Source of the DNA: an uncultured Desulfuromonadales bacterium
Lineage (GTDB): Bacteria; Desulfobacterota; Desulfuromonadia; Desulfuromonadales; Geopsychrobacteraceae
DNA: 33,831 nucleotides
Direction of reading: 5' to 3'
NCBI GenBank assembly: GCA_945787295.1
Contig: CALZHQ010000019.1
Location: forward strand, 1-33,831
Part shown: in pieces, positions 6,633 through 13,919 of the stretch
Layout: every line of letters starts with the position of its first letter
How positions within the stretch are numbered: the first letter of the stretch is position 1
Notes under the pieces: generated by a model
Told to the model about the DNA's origin: nothing
What the model saw: the letters and a program-made list of their open reading frames with translations, nothing else
Database searches by the model: none
Program-made: the position numbers and the translations under genes

Positions 6633-7721
6633 TCAGTCGTTTTCGTTGACCACCTTCCTGATCAATTCCTTCTCCGCCTTCGAAGCCGCGTTGACGTAGC
6701 TGTAGCTCTCGCCCAGGTAGTTTTTCAGGATCACTTCGCTGCCGAGCGACTGCAGGTAATCGGGTAGCAGCGGGATCTTGCCGCCGCCGCCGGGGGCGTC
6801 AATCACGAAGGCCGGGACCGCCATCCCCGAGGTGTGGCCGCGCAGGCCGCGGATCACTTCGAGCCCCTCTTCGACGCTGGTGCGGAAGTGATCGGTCCCC
6901 TGTACCAGATCGGCCTGGTAGATGTAGTAGGGGCGCACGCGGATCGACAGCAGCTTCTGCATCAGCAGCTTCATCACCTGCGGATCGTCATTGATGTCCC
7001 GCATCAGCACCGTCTGGTTGCCGAGCGGAATCCCGGCATCGGCCAACCGCGCGCAGGCTTTGGCCGACTGCTCGGTGACCTCGTCCGGGTGGTTGAAGTG
7101 GGTGTTCAGAAACAACGGATGGTGCTTGCGCAGCAGTCTCACCAGGGACCCGGTGATGCGCATCGGCAAGACCACCGGCACCCGCGAACCGATACGAATG
7201 ATCTGCACGTGCGGGATGGCGCGCAGACGGCCGAGGATCGCGTCGAGCTTTTCATCGGAGAGCAGCAGCGGGTCGCCGCCGGAGACGATGACGTCGCGGA
7301 TCTCCGGATGCTGGCTGATATAGTCGATCCCGGCGTCGATGGTTTCGCCGGTCACCTGCATATCCTCGCCGCCGACCTTGCGCTTGCGGGTACAGAAGCG
7401 GCAATACATGGCGCACTCGGAGGACACCAGGAACAGCACGCGGTCCGGGTAGCGATGCACCAGGTTCGGCACTGGGCTTTGATTTTCCTCTTCGAGCGGG
7501 TCGTAAATGCAGACACTATCCTGAATTTCAAGGATGTCGGGAACCGCCTGCTTCCAGATCGGGTCGCCCACTTCCTTGATCAGGCTCAGGTAGTAGGGGG
7601 GGACGCGCATCGGGTAGCGCGCGACGACCTCTTCGAGCGGGCGCGGATCGACGCCGAAGCGGCGGGTCAGTTGGCCGGGGCTGGTGATGCCTGCCAGCAG
7701 CTGTTTTTGCCAGGTTTCCAT
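6633..7721 (-). CDS. kamA: Lysine 2,3-aminomutase (KamA family radical SAM)
   Basis: Converts L-lysine to beta-lysine using SAM, a [4Fe-4S] cluster and PLP. Numbering from METW, the cluster cysteines are CAMYCRFC (103, 107, 110) and the PLP lysine is K315 in DAPGGGGK. The two aspartates that bind the lysine side-chain amine in Clostridium KAM are present as D271 (QADL) and D308 (VIDAP), with the same spacing (37 and 7 residues). This favours lysine over glutamate as substrate. The chosen ATG (7721) has AGGAG six bases upstream. An in-frame ATG at 7739 overlaps the upstream stop codon but has no Shine-Dalgarno. Last gene of an overlapping four-gene operon with a GNAT and two ATP-grasp ligases, unlike the two-gene ablAB layout of acetyl-beta-lysine osmolyte loci. 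Length (362) is somewhat shorter than clostridial KAM. Confidence 0.93.
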   Translation of the reverse strand: METWQKQLLAGITSPGQLTRRFGVDPRPLEEVVARYPMRVPPYYLSLIKEVGDPIWKQAVPDILEIQDSVCIYDPLEEENQSPVPNLVHRYPDRVLFLVSSECAMYCRFCTRKRKVGGEDMQVTGETIDAGIDYISQHPEIRDVIVSGGDPLLLSDEKLDAILGRLRAIPHVQIIRIGSRVPVVLPMRITGSLVRLLRKHHPLFLNTHFNHPDEVTEQSAKACARLADAGIPLGNQTVLMRDINDDPQVMKLLMQKLLSIRVRPYYIYQADLVQGTDHFRTSVEEGLEVIRGLRGHTSGMAVPAFVIDAPGGGGKIPLLPDYLQSLGSEVILKNYLGESYSYVNAASKAEKELIRKVVNEND

Positions 7722-7738
7722 GCTGCGCTCCTTGAGCA

Positions 7739-8209
7739 TCAGTGTCGAAAGCGTTTGACGTAGGTGATGCGGTCGTCCCCGGGGCGGTAGAAATCGCGGA
7801 GACAGGATTCTTCCAGGTAGCCAGCCTGCTGGTAAAATTTACGCGCCCTTGCGTAGTTGCCCTGCGAAGAGGTCTCCAGGCAGAGCAATCTCGCGCCTAC
7901 AACGCGCAGCCGTCTTTCCATTTCCTTCATCAGTTGCCGGCCAATCCCTTTGCCGTGCAGGTCGGGGTCGGTGGCGATCCAGTAGAGATCGTAGTTCCCT
8001 TCGGTCAGCGGCACCGGTCCGAACAGGACATAACCGGCCACCACCCCTTCGTACTCGGTGACGATGACCTGATAATCCTGTTGCTCTGGATCGTTGAGAA
8101 CCGCTTCGAGCAGCTCCATGGCACATTCGACTTCTGTGGTCGTAAAGGCCTCCGTGGCGACAAGGATCTGGCGCAGCGGCAGCAGGTCGGACGCAAGCAG
8201 TTTACGCAT
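7739..8209 (-). CDS. GNAT N-acetyltransferase (156 aa)
   Basis: A single-domain acetyl-CoA-dependent acetyltransferase. Motif A is visible as LHGKGIGRQL (84-93), preceded by the beta-4 strand YDLYWIATDP, with the later ARKFYQQAGY (AR.FY...GF) block. The product may be N-acetylated beta-lysine or an acetylated ligation product; the beta-lysine acetyltransferase AblB is also a GNAT, but longer. The ATG at 8209 overlaps the end of the upstream ATP-grasp gene by 8 bases, and the stop overlaps the aminomutase frame (TGATG), so all are translationally coupled. A longer frame to 8272 exists but would overlap the ligase deeply, so I reject it. The acceptor is unknown. Confidence 0.85.
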   Translation of the reverse strand: MRKLLASDLLPLRQILVATEAFTTTEVECAMELLEAVLNDPEQQDYQVIVTEYEGVVAGYVLFGPVPLTEGNYDLYWIATDPDLHGKGIGRQLMKEMERRLRVVGARLLCLETSSQGNYARARKFYQQAGYLEESCLRDFYRPGDDRITYVKRFRH

Positions 8210-9212
8210 CGGTTTTCTCCATACGGGCAAGGCACAGCTCCAGGATCCGGCCGACCAGGGCCGGGTAATCAAACCCGGCGGCGCGGGCAGCGCGGGCCAG
8301 GCCAGCGGCCGGAGAGATGTCCGGGTTGGCGTTCACCTCGAGGATATAGGGGATGCCGTCACGCAGCCGGATATCGACCCGCGCATAGTCACGGCAGCCG
8401 AGCAGGCGACAGGCCTGCAGCGCCACCTCGTGGATGGTTCTTTGCTCCTGGGTCGACAGGTCAGCCGGGCAGGCCGGTTCGGTCGCCCTGTATTCAGAGG
8501 ATTCTTCCAGCCATTTTCCGGCGTAGCTGACGATCTGCTGTTGCAGCCCATCGGCAAAGCAGATTTCCGAGATCGGCAGCGCCTCGAGAAAGCGATCGCC
8601 GATCACCGCGGCGTTAAACTCGCGACCGTCGATAAATTCCTCGACTAATGCGCCCTGCTGGTAGTGATCGTGGATATAGCGGACCCGGCTGAACAGGGCG
8701 ATGTCGTCCTTGACGATACTCTCTGCACTGATCCCGAGGGAGGCGTCTTCGCGGCCGGGTTTGACGATCATCGGCCAGTTCAAGGTAAACTCATCCGGCA
8801 GTGACTCTCCCGGTTGGATCAACAGGTAGTTGGGCGTCGGCAGGTTGTGGCGAACGAGCAGATCCTTGGTCAGCGCTTTGTCCTGGGTCAGGCCAAGGGT
8901 CAGGGCCGGGGAGCCGGAATGCGGCAGACCGAGCAGTTCGAGCAGCGCGGCGACGTGCATCTCGCGGCTGCTCTCCCCCCAAAAGCCTTCACAGAGATTG
9001 AAGACCAGTTCCGGCTGCAGATTTTGCAACCTGCTGACGAAGGGGACGATCTCATCGCCGAGCGGGATCATGGTTGGTGCGTGACCGAGTAACCGCAGGG
9101 CCGATGCGACCGCCTCGGCTTCGAGTTCGGCGCCGGCCTCGGAAATCTGATCCAGCTGCTCACCGCGCAGCGGTGTAACAGGGGCCTGATTAAAGCAGAC
9201 GGCGATTTTCAT
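8202..9212 (-). CDS. ATP-grasp ligase, D-Ala-D-Ala-ligase-like (second of pair)
   Basis: A carboxylate-amine ligase of the ATP-grasp fold, expected to activate a carboxylate as acyl-phosphate and join it to an amine. An N-terminal Rossmann-like part (MKIAVCFN) is followed by the Ddl-like block with LVFNLCEG and LPHSGSPALTLGLTQDK. The ATP lysines lie around MIVKPGRED and the acidic segment is LVEEFIDGREF. The Mg-binding end is EVNANPDIS. True Ddl signature residues near the N-terminus are not apparent, and cell-wall genes are absent nearby, so D-Ala-D-Ala formation is unlikely. It overlaps both neighbours (23 bases upstream, 8 downstream). Substrates are unknown; beta-lysine from the same operon is the obvious candidate. 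Confidence 0.88.
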   Translation of the reverse strand: MKIAVCFNQAPVTPLRGEQLDQISEAGAELEAEAVASALRLLGHAPTMIPLGDEIVPFVSRLQNLQPELVFNLCEGFWGESSREMHVAALLELLGLPHSGSPALTLGLTQDKALTKDLLVRHNLPTPNYLLIQPGESLPDEFTLNWPMIVKPGREDASLGISAESIVKDDIALFSRVRYIHDHYQQGALVEEFIDGREFNAAVIGDRFLEALPISEICFADGLQQQIVSYAGKWLEESSEYRATEPACPADLSTQEQRTIHEVALQACRLLGCRDYARVDIRLRDGIPYILEVNANPDISPAAGLARAARAAGFDYPALVGRILELCLARMEKTDA

Positions 9213-10257
9213 TGGTGTCCTCCTGGCCGAGTTGCAGGCGGGCGCAGGCAGCGTCCACCACGCTGAGGATCAGCTCGTCATAGTTCAATCCGGCGGCGCG
9301 GGCGGCCTTGGGGAAGCAGCTGTTCTGCTCCGGTCGCGGCAGGATGCCGGGGAGGGGATTCAGTTCGATGATCTGCGGATGTCCGGTCGCATCGAGGCGC
9401 ACGTCGATACGGCACCAGTCGCGGCAGCCGAGGGCATTAAAAGCGCTGCGGCAGACCTCTTCGATCTGGCGCTGCAGGAGCGGCTCAAGCTTGGCCGGGC
9501 AGGAGAAGATCTGTAATGGATCAGTTTCGGTATCCCAGACCCACTTGGCCTCGTAGGAATAGATCGGGTTGACCCCCTGTGGGAGCGTATCGAAATTGAT
9601 CTCGACAATCGGCAGCACCCGCAGGCTGTCGCCGTTGCCGAGCAGCGCCACGGTGAATTCGCGGCCGGGCAGAAATTCTTCAACCAGGGCGCTCTGCTGA
9701 TAGCTGGACACCACCCACTCAACTTGAGCGATCAACTCCTGGCGATTCCGCACCAGCGCTTTGTCGGTCACGCCCTTGCTGGAACCTTCGAGGGGCGGCT
9801 TAACCAGCAGCGGGTAACTGAGCCGCTGCGGCAGCTCAAGCGGGGAACTGACCACCCAGAAGCGTGGGGACGGCACCCGGTGTTGGGCCAGGGTTTCCTT
9901 GGTGCGACGCTTGTCGAGGCAGAGGCCGAGAGTGGTCGGGTCGCTGCCGGTGTAGGCAAGCTGCTGCATCTCAAAAATCGCCGGCATCTGCGCTTCGCGA
10001 CTGGCGCCGTGCAGGCCTTCAGCAATATTGAAAACCAGGTCCGGTTTTAAGCTGCGGAGTTTTTCGAAAGCATCGAGGTCGGCATTGACCAGCGACACCT
10101 GATGATGGGTCGCCAGCGCTGCAGCGACCGCATCGATGGTGTGAATGTCATCCCACTCGGCATAGATGTCGTGGCTGAAATGACCGGGAGGTTCCGAGGG
10201 AGGCTCGTCGACTGAGACGGACTCCTCGCGTAAATTGAAGACAAGTGCAATATGCAT
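9190..10257 (-). CDS. ATP-grasp ligase, D-Ala-D-Ala-ligase-like (first of pair)
   Basis: First gene of the four-gene operon. It has the same architecture as its neighbour but is clearly diverged. It begins MHIALVFN, has LVFNIAEGLHG and LAYTGSDPTTLGLCLDK, the ATP-binding LLVKPPLEGSSKG, the acidic LVEEFLPGREF, and the Mg-binding ELNPLPGILP. An insert near the N-terminus (ESVSVDEPPSEPP) distinguishes it. Two non-identical ATP-grasp enzymes in series suggest two successive ligations, or a heterodimer. The ATG at 10257 has AAAGGGG seven bases upstream. The leader holds a 19-codon ORF and a T-tailed hairpin. Substrates cannot be named from sequence. Confidence 0.88.
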   Translation of the reverse strand: MHIALVFNLREESVSVDEPPSEPPGHFSHDIYAEWDDIHTIDAVAAALATHHQVSLVNADLDAFEKLRSLKPDLVFNIAEGLHGASREAQMPAIFEMQQLAYTGSDPTTLGLCLDKRRTKETLAQHRVPSPRFWVVSSPLELPQRLSYPLLVKPPLEGSSKGVTDKALVRNRQELIAQVEWVVSSYQQSALVEEFLPGREFTVALLGNGDSLRVLPIVEINFDTLPQGVNPIYSYEAKWVWDTETDPLQIFSCPAKLEPLLQRQIEEVCRSAFNALGCRDWCRIDVRLDATGHPQIIELNPLPGILPRPEQNSCFPKAARAAGLNYDELILSVVDAACARLQLGQEDTNENRRLL

Positions 10258-10284
10258 CTGATAACCCCTTTAAAAGCCGTGTTG

Positions 10285-10305
10285 AAAAACTCCCCGGGAG
10301 GGAGT
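10285..10305 (-). terminator. T-tailed hairpin in the ATP-grasp/KamA operon leader
   Basis: On the minus strand ACTCCC (10305-10300) pairs with GGGAGT (10294-10289) around a 5-base loop, and the stem ends in five T (10289-10285). It lies 52 bases after the leader ORF stop and 28 bases before the first structural gene, the position of an attenuator. An upstream AAAAAG/CCCC segment overlapping the leader ORF's last Lys codons could pair with the GGGG/TTTTT side as a competing structure. Confidence 0.55.
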
Positions 10306-10356
10306 GCAGCATTCTTACGGTCCGGGGTGCCTGGCGGCTGTGGCTGTAAAAAGGGG

Positions 10357-10416
10357 TCACTTTTTAAGCTGTGGTCGTTGCGCTGGCCCATTCCGGAATG
10401 CCATTTTTTCAAGCAT
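10357..10416 (-). CDS. 19-codon leader ORF ending Lys-Lys-stop
   Basis: ATG at 10416 is preceded by AGGAG (10426-10422) with a five-base gap, a very good ribosome-binding site. The peptide is MLEKMAFRNGPAQRPQLKK, ending AAA AAG TGA at 10357. It opens the leader of an operon whose last gene consumes lysine and is followed by a T-tailed hairpin before the first structural gene. This is the layout of amino-acid attenuators, though only three Lys codons are present and only two are adjacent. No homologue can be checked here. Confidence 0.45.
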   Translation of the reverse strand: MLEKMAFRNGPAQRPQLKK

Positions 10417-10454
10417 ATACTCTCCTAAAATTAGCTTGTCAATAAAAAAATAGA

Positions 10455-10484
10455 ACTATATTGATAGGCAAAAACTGTTGTGAA
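10455..10484 (-). promoter_or_regulatory. Probable sigma70 promoter of the ATP-grasp/GNAT/KamA operon
   Basis: On the minus strand TTCACA (10484-10479) and TATAGT (10460-10455) lie 18 bases apart and would start transcription upstream of the leader ORF. The alternative TTGACA (10442-10437) with TATATG (10419-10414) has a better -35, but its -10 overlaps the leader ATG. The plus-strand fusion gene must also be transcribed from this AT-rich gap. Confidence 0.4.
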
Positions 10485-10565
10485 GCCTTTGCTTTATATC
10501 TCCTTTACGAAAGGTTTTTCCGTGCTAGAATCTGGCAGTTCTTACCTTCTATTGCAGGGGGCAGT

Positions 10566-12320
10566 ATGTTCCGTATCCGCCGTGTTTTTGATGATTTGCT
10601 TCCCGTTAATCGGCAAGCCGTGGCCCAGGTCCAGCAGATTCTACGTGACCAGTTTCCGCAGCTGGCCAAGTACGATGTCGACAAGATCCCTGAACTGTTG
10701 CTTAACCCGCTAAAGCACAAATTCCGCTCCATCGTTTACGTGGCTGAGGATCCGCATGACTTGATTCAGGGGTTTGCCCTGCTCTCGCACGATGCGCAGC
10801 TGAAATTCTGCTACCTCGATTATATTTCCGCGGCGAAAAACATCACCGGTGGCGGCATCGGTGGCGCGCTCTACGAGCACCTGCGGGAAGAGGCCTTGTC
10901 CCTCGGCGTGCATGGGATCTTCTTCGAATGCCTGCCCGATGACCCGCTGCTCTGCAAAGACCCGGAAACCCTCAAACAGAACCGGGCGCGGCTGAAGTTC
11001 TACGAAGGCTATCGGGCCTATCCGATTGCCGGCACCGCTTATGAAACCCCGGTCAAACCGGAGGATGACAACCCTCCTTACCTGGTTTTTGATCCCCTCG
11101 GGCAGGAACAGCCGCTGGCGGCGGCAGAGGCCGGTAAAATTGTCCGGGCGATTCTGGAACGGCGCTACGGGCATCTCTGTACCAAAGACTATATCGACCG
11201 GGTGGTTGCCTCCTTTGTCGATGACCCGATCCGCTTGCGCGCTCCGAAATACCTGAAAGCAGAACAGCTGGCAAAACTTTACCCGGTCACCGGCAAGCTG
11301 AAGCGAATTGCCTTGGCGGTGAACGATCGGCATGATATACACCATGTTCGCGAACGGGGTTATGTCGAATCGCCGGTGCGGATCCGCTCGATCCTCAAAG
11401 AGCTTGACAAGCTCGATATCTTCGAGAAGATATCGGTTGCCGATTATCCTGAAAAGCATATCCGTGCCGTGCACAGTGCTGATTACATCAACTATTTCAA
11501 GCGCATGTGCCAGACCCTCGAGCCGGGGAAATCGGTCTACCCTTACGTGTTCCCGATACGCAATGCCGCCCGGCCGCCGAAAGAGATGGCGGTGCGCGCC
11601 GGTTACTACTGTATCGACACCTTTACCCCGCTCAACCCGAATGCCTGGAGCGCGGCCAAGCGGGCGGTCGACTGCGCGCTCTCCTGCGCCGACCAGTTGC
11701 TGGAGGGGAGAAGGTTGGCCTACGCCCTGGTGCGGCCGCCGGGGCACCATGCGGAATATAACGCGTTCGGCGGTTTTTGTTATTTCAACAGCGCCGCGGT
11801 AGCGGCAAACTACTTGAGCCGGTTCGGCCGGGTGGCGATCCTCGATATCGATTATCATCATGGCAACGGGCAGCAGACCATTTTCTACCAGCGCAGCGAC
11901 GTGCTGACCGTTTCCCTGCATGGGCATCCGCGCTTTGCCTATCCCTATTTCTGCGGTTTCGAAGAGGAGACCGGGGACGCGGAGGGGGCCGGTTACAACC
12001 TCAACCTGCCGCTCGCCGAACAGCTGGATGCCGAGCAGTATCTCAAGGCGCTGCAAAAAGCGTTGCGCAGGATTGCTCGCTACAAACCGGTCTACCTGGT
12101 CATCTGCCTGGGGCTGGATACGGCCAAAGGCGATCCGACCGGTACCTGGAGCCACGTGGCCAAGGATTTTGCCCGGATCGGCCAGCAGCTCGGTCAATTG
12201 CAGCTGCCAACCCTGGTTATGCAGGAAGGCGGCTATAAAAACCGTTCCCTCGGAGTGAACGCCAGGCACTTTTTCGGCGGGTTGTGGAACGGTCATTTTT
12301 CCGCTGGTCAGACCAGGTAA
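10566..12320 (+). CDS. GNAT-like domain fused to HDAC/acetylpolyamine amidohydrolase domain (584 aa)
   Basis: A two-domain protein. Residues 1-215 look like a GNAT acetyltransferase: CYLDYIS strand, then an acetyl-CoA loop NITGGGIGGALYEHL (92-106) and the later RLKFYEGYR block. Residues 245-580 form an arginase/deacetylase-fold domain with PPGHHAEY (His394, His395), zinc ligands in DIDYHHGNG (Asp429, His431), Asp518 in LGLDTAKGDP, and EGGY (554-557) supplying the catalytic Tyr. These features are closer to acetylpolyamine amidohydrolases than to eukaryotic HDACs. One chain may thus add and remove acetyl groups, or use the GNAT fold only for binding. The ATG at 10566 follows AGGGGG; an upstream TTG extension adds 35 unlikely residues. 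Divergent from the KamA operon, it heads a plus-strand unit with the spermidine-synthase-like gene. Confidence 0.87.
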   Translation: MFRIRRVFDDLLPVNRQAVAQVQQILRDQFPQLAKYDVDKIPELLLNPLKHKFRSIVYVAEDPHDLIQGFALLSHDAQLKFCYLDYISAAKNITGGGIGGALYEHLREEALSLGVHGIFFECLPDDPLLCKDPETLKQNRARLKFYEGYRAYPIAGTAYETPVKPEDDNPPYLVFDPLGQEQPLAAAEAGKIVRAILERRYGHLCTKDYIDRVVASFVDDPIRLRAPKYLKAEQLAKLYPVTGKLKRIALAVNDRHDIHHVRERGYVESPVRIRSILKELDKLDIFEKISVADYPEKHIRAVHSADYINYFKRMCQTLEPGKSVYPYVFPIRNAARPPKEMAVRAGYYCIDTFTPLNPNAWSAAKRAVDCALSCADQLLEGRRLAYALVRPPGHHAEYNAFGGFCYFNSAAVAANYLSRFGRVAILDIDYHHGNGQQTIFYQRSDVLTVSLHGHPRFAYPYFCGFEEETGDAEGAGYNLNLPLAEQLDAEQYLKALQKALRRIARYKPVYLVICLGLDTAKGDPTGTWSHVAKDFARIGQQLGQLQLPTLVMQEGGYKNRSLGVNARHFFGGLWNGHFSAGQTR

Positions 12321-12401
12321 CGCCGAATTCTGCCTGATCGGCAACGATAATGACCTGACTCGGCGCGTGGCGACCTGCCCGACGTCCCTTAAGGAGCAAG
12401 C

Positions 12402-13118
12402 ATGGCGATCCCCTGGCAGGTTCTCGACCGCTTTGAAACTGAGGATGAAGGCACGCTGGAACTGCGCAAGCGCGGCCAAGGCGATTTCTTGATCACCATT
12501 GGACCGCAGATTTTGATGAACAGCAAGGCGCAGCGCTCCGAGATGGCGCTCGGCAAGCTTGGTTGCAGAAAACTGAAGAACCATCCTGCACCCCGAGTTC
12601 TGGTCGGCGGGCTGGGAATGGCGATCACCCTGCGGGCGGTGCTCGATGAATTACCGAATCCTGCCGAGGTGGTGGTGGCCGAACTGAATCCGAAGATCAA
12701 GGATTGGTGCCTGGGTCCGCTGGCGGAACTGACCGACGGTGCTGCTGCCGATCCGCGGGTCAGCGTCGAAATTACCGATGTTGCCGAGCTGGTTAAAAAA
12801 TCAGCAAAGGAAAGTTTTGATGCCATCATCTTCGACCTCTATCGTGGACCGGGGCCGCAGACCGATCGGCGCAATGATCCGCTATATGGCAGCCGCGCCA
12901 TCGCGCAGTGCCGGGACGCACTGAAAAATGACGGTGTGTTTGCCATCTGGGGGGAGAACCCCGATCCTGGTTTCGAAAGCCGCTTGGCCTCTGCCGGGTT
13001 CGCGGTGCGCTGCGAACGGCCCGGTAAGGGGGGGTATCGGCATGCGGTCTGGATCGCAGAAAAGAAAATTGCCAAAAAAATACTGCATTCGCGCAGTCAA
13101 AAAGGAAAACAGCAATAA
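12402..13118 (+). CDS. Spermidine-synthase-like protein (238 aa)
   Basis: A Rossmann-fold protein of the spermine/spermidine synthase superfamily. The SAM-binding glycine loop reads VLVGGLGMA (about 67-75), then the acidic strand end VVVAELNP and the FDAIIFDLYRGPGP strand. The acidic DxxD-type catalytic stretch of true aminopropyltransferases is not present after IIFD (it reads LYRGP). The protein also lacks the usual N-terminal beta domain, so methyl or other group transfer, or a regulatory role, is as likely as spermidine formation. The ATG follows AAGGAG with a five-base gap. It lies 81 bases downstream of the deacetylase fusion, which supports a link to polyamine-like compounds. The C-terminal 20 residues are Lys-rich. 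The stop overlaps the ATG at 13118. Confidence 0.72.
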   Translation: MAIPWQVLDRFETEDEGTLELRKRGQGDFLITIGPQILMNSKAQRSEMALGKLGCRKLKNHPAPRVLVGGLGMAITLRAVLDELPNPAEVVVAELNPKIKDWCLGPLAELTDGAAADPRVSVEITDVAELVKKSAKESFDAIIFDLYRGPGPQTDRRNDPLYGSRAIAQCRDALKNDGVFAIWGENPDPGFESRLASAGFAVRCERPGKGGYRHAVWIAEKKIAKKILHSRSQKGKQQ

Positions 13119-13141
13119 TGAAAATAAGTAAGGGAATCTTG

Positions 13142-13351
13142 ATGGAAGAATTTGATCTGGAAGGCCGTGAGTTTATTGCCTTGTGCAATTTACTGCAGCT
13201 GGCCGGGATGTGCTCCAGTGGCGGGATCGCCAAAATGCTGGTCGCCGACGGTCATGTCAGTGTGGATGGTCAGGTGGAGCTACGCAAGCGCTGTAAAATT
13301 CGTCCCGGCCAACTGGTTGAATACGAGGGGCAGCAGATCAAAGTGATTTAG
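13142..13351 (+). CDS. S4-domain RNA-binding protein, YbcJ-like (69 aa)
   Basis: A single small S4 domain. FIALCNLLQLAGMCSSGG, AKMLVADGHVSVDG, then VELRKRCKIRPGQLVEYEG closely matches E. coli YbcJ in order and spacing, including the ETRKRCKI-type block. It presumably binds structured RNA, likely ribosomal; its precise role is not established. The ATG at 13142 (MEEFDLEG) has AAGGG seven bases upstream and fits the family's start. An in-frame ATG at 13118, overlapping the previous stop, would add eight residues. It follows the spermidine-synthase-like gene without a gap, so it is probably co-transcribed. Confidence 0.88.
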   Translation: MEEFDLEGREFIALCNLLQLAGMCSSGGIAKMLVADGHVSVDGQVELRKRCKIRPGQLVEYEGQQIKVI

Positions 13352-13412
13352 TGCCGCTGTGCGAGACGTGCGATTTCGCCCGTCGATTGAATTACCAACC
13401 GGTGAGGGAACA

Positions 13413-13817
13413 ATGCCTGCTGATGCATTTGCCAAAGCCGCTTCCATTCCGCTGTTGCAGACCCTGGATATACGTCTCGCCGAATCGGGCGTGCAGCATG
13501 CCGTGATGGAATTGACAGTCAGTGAAAAACACGCCAACTATTATGGCGGCGCTCACGGTGGCCTGCTGGCCACACTGGCAGACACCGTCTGCTTTTTCCC
13601 CCAGCCGCTAATCCCCTCCGATCTTCAAGTGACTACGGTAAATCTCAACCTGAACTATATGCGTCCGGTTGCCCTCGGCGAAAAACTGCGCGCGCGAGCT
13701 GATCTGCTGCGCCTCGGTCGGCGGACCGCCAATCTCACCGTATCGATTGAGAATGAAACCGGCAGGCAGGTTGCGCATGGGACTGCGGTTCTGATGGTGC
13801 TTGACGAGCAGGCATAG
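13413..13817 (+). CDS. PaaI-type hotdog thioesterase (134 aa)
   Basis: A small acyl-CoA thioesterase of the hotdog fold. The signature NYYGGAHGGLLATLADT (from N42) carries the conserved His48-Gly-Gly and Asp57 of PaaI/YdiI-type enzymes. VTTVNLNLNYMRPV is the typical central strand. The ATG at 13413 has GAGGG nearby; an 18-residue upstream extension to 13359 lacks a ribosome-binding site and resembles no family start. Substrate class (aryl or fatty acyl-CoA) cannot be told. It is the last gene of the rightward run from the fusion gene. Confidence 0.9.
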   Translation: MPADAFAKAASIPLLQTLDIRLAESGVQHAVMELTVSEKHANYYGGAHGGLLATLADTVCFFPQPLIPSDLQVTTVNLNLNYMRPVALGEKLRARADLLRLGRRTANLTVSIENETGRQVAHGTAVLMVLDEQA

Positions 13818-13868
13818 TCGTAGCAGGGAGAAAACTTCTCGGCCCGGGCCGTATCCTCGTAATCACAC

Positions 13869-13887
13869 CTGCTATATAATCTAGCAG
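13869..13887 (+). promoter_or_regulatory. TATAAT flanked by a perfect dyad, upstream of transporter gene
   Basis: TATAAT (13875-13880) sits between CTGCTA (13869-13874) and TAGCAG (13882-13887), a perfect 6-bp inverted repeat around a consensus -10. No good -35 lies 16-18 bases upstream, so the promoter would need an activator, or the dyad could be an operator. It is 33 bases before the ATG of the exchanger-like gene at 13920. Confidence 0.35.
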
Positions 13888-13919
13888 CGAACTCGCTCAG
13901 AACATGGAGGTGTGGCTCC

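Noticed and set aside
6633..7721. Glutamate 2,3-aminomutase or EpmB instead of lysine 2,3-aminomutase
   Set aside because: Both aspartates that bind the lysine amine are present with KAM spacing; no epmA or efp gene nearby.
6834..7763. 309-codon plus-strand open frame opposite kamA
   Set aside because: Shadow of the aminomutase; Ala/Gln/His-rich low-complexity translation.
8202..10257. Calling the two ligases D-alanine-D-alanine ligases
   Set aside because: Ddl-specific N-terminal residues are not seen, there are two in tandem, and they are coupled to KamA and GNAT rather than cell-wall genes.
10414..10442. TTGACA/TATATG as the main promoter of the ATP-grasp operon
   Set aside because: Its -10 overlaps the ATG of the well-initiated leader ORF; the upstream TTCACA/TATAGT pair lets the leader be transcribed. 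Kept only as an alternative.
10710..12584. 624-codon minus-strand open frame
   Set aside because: Antisense of the GNAT-deacetylase fusion, whose catalytic motifs are intact; no family resemblance on the minus strand.
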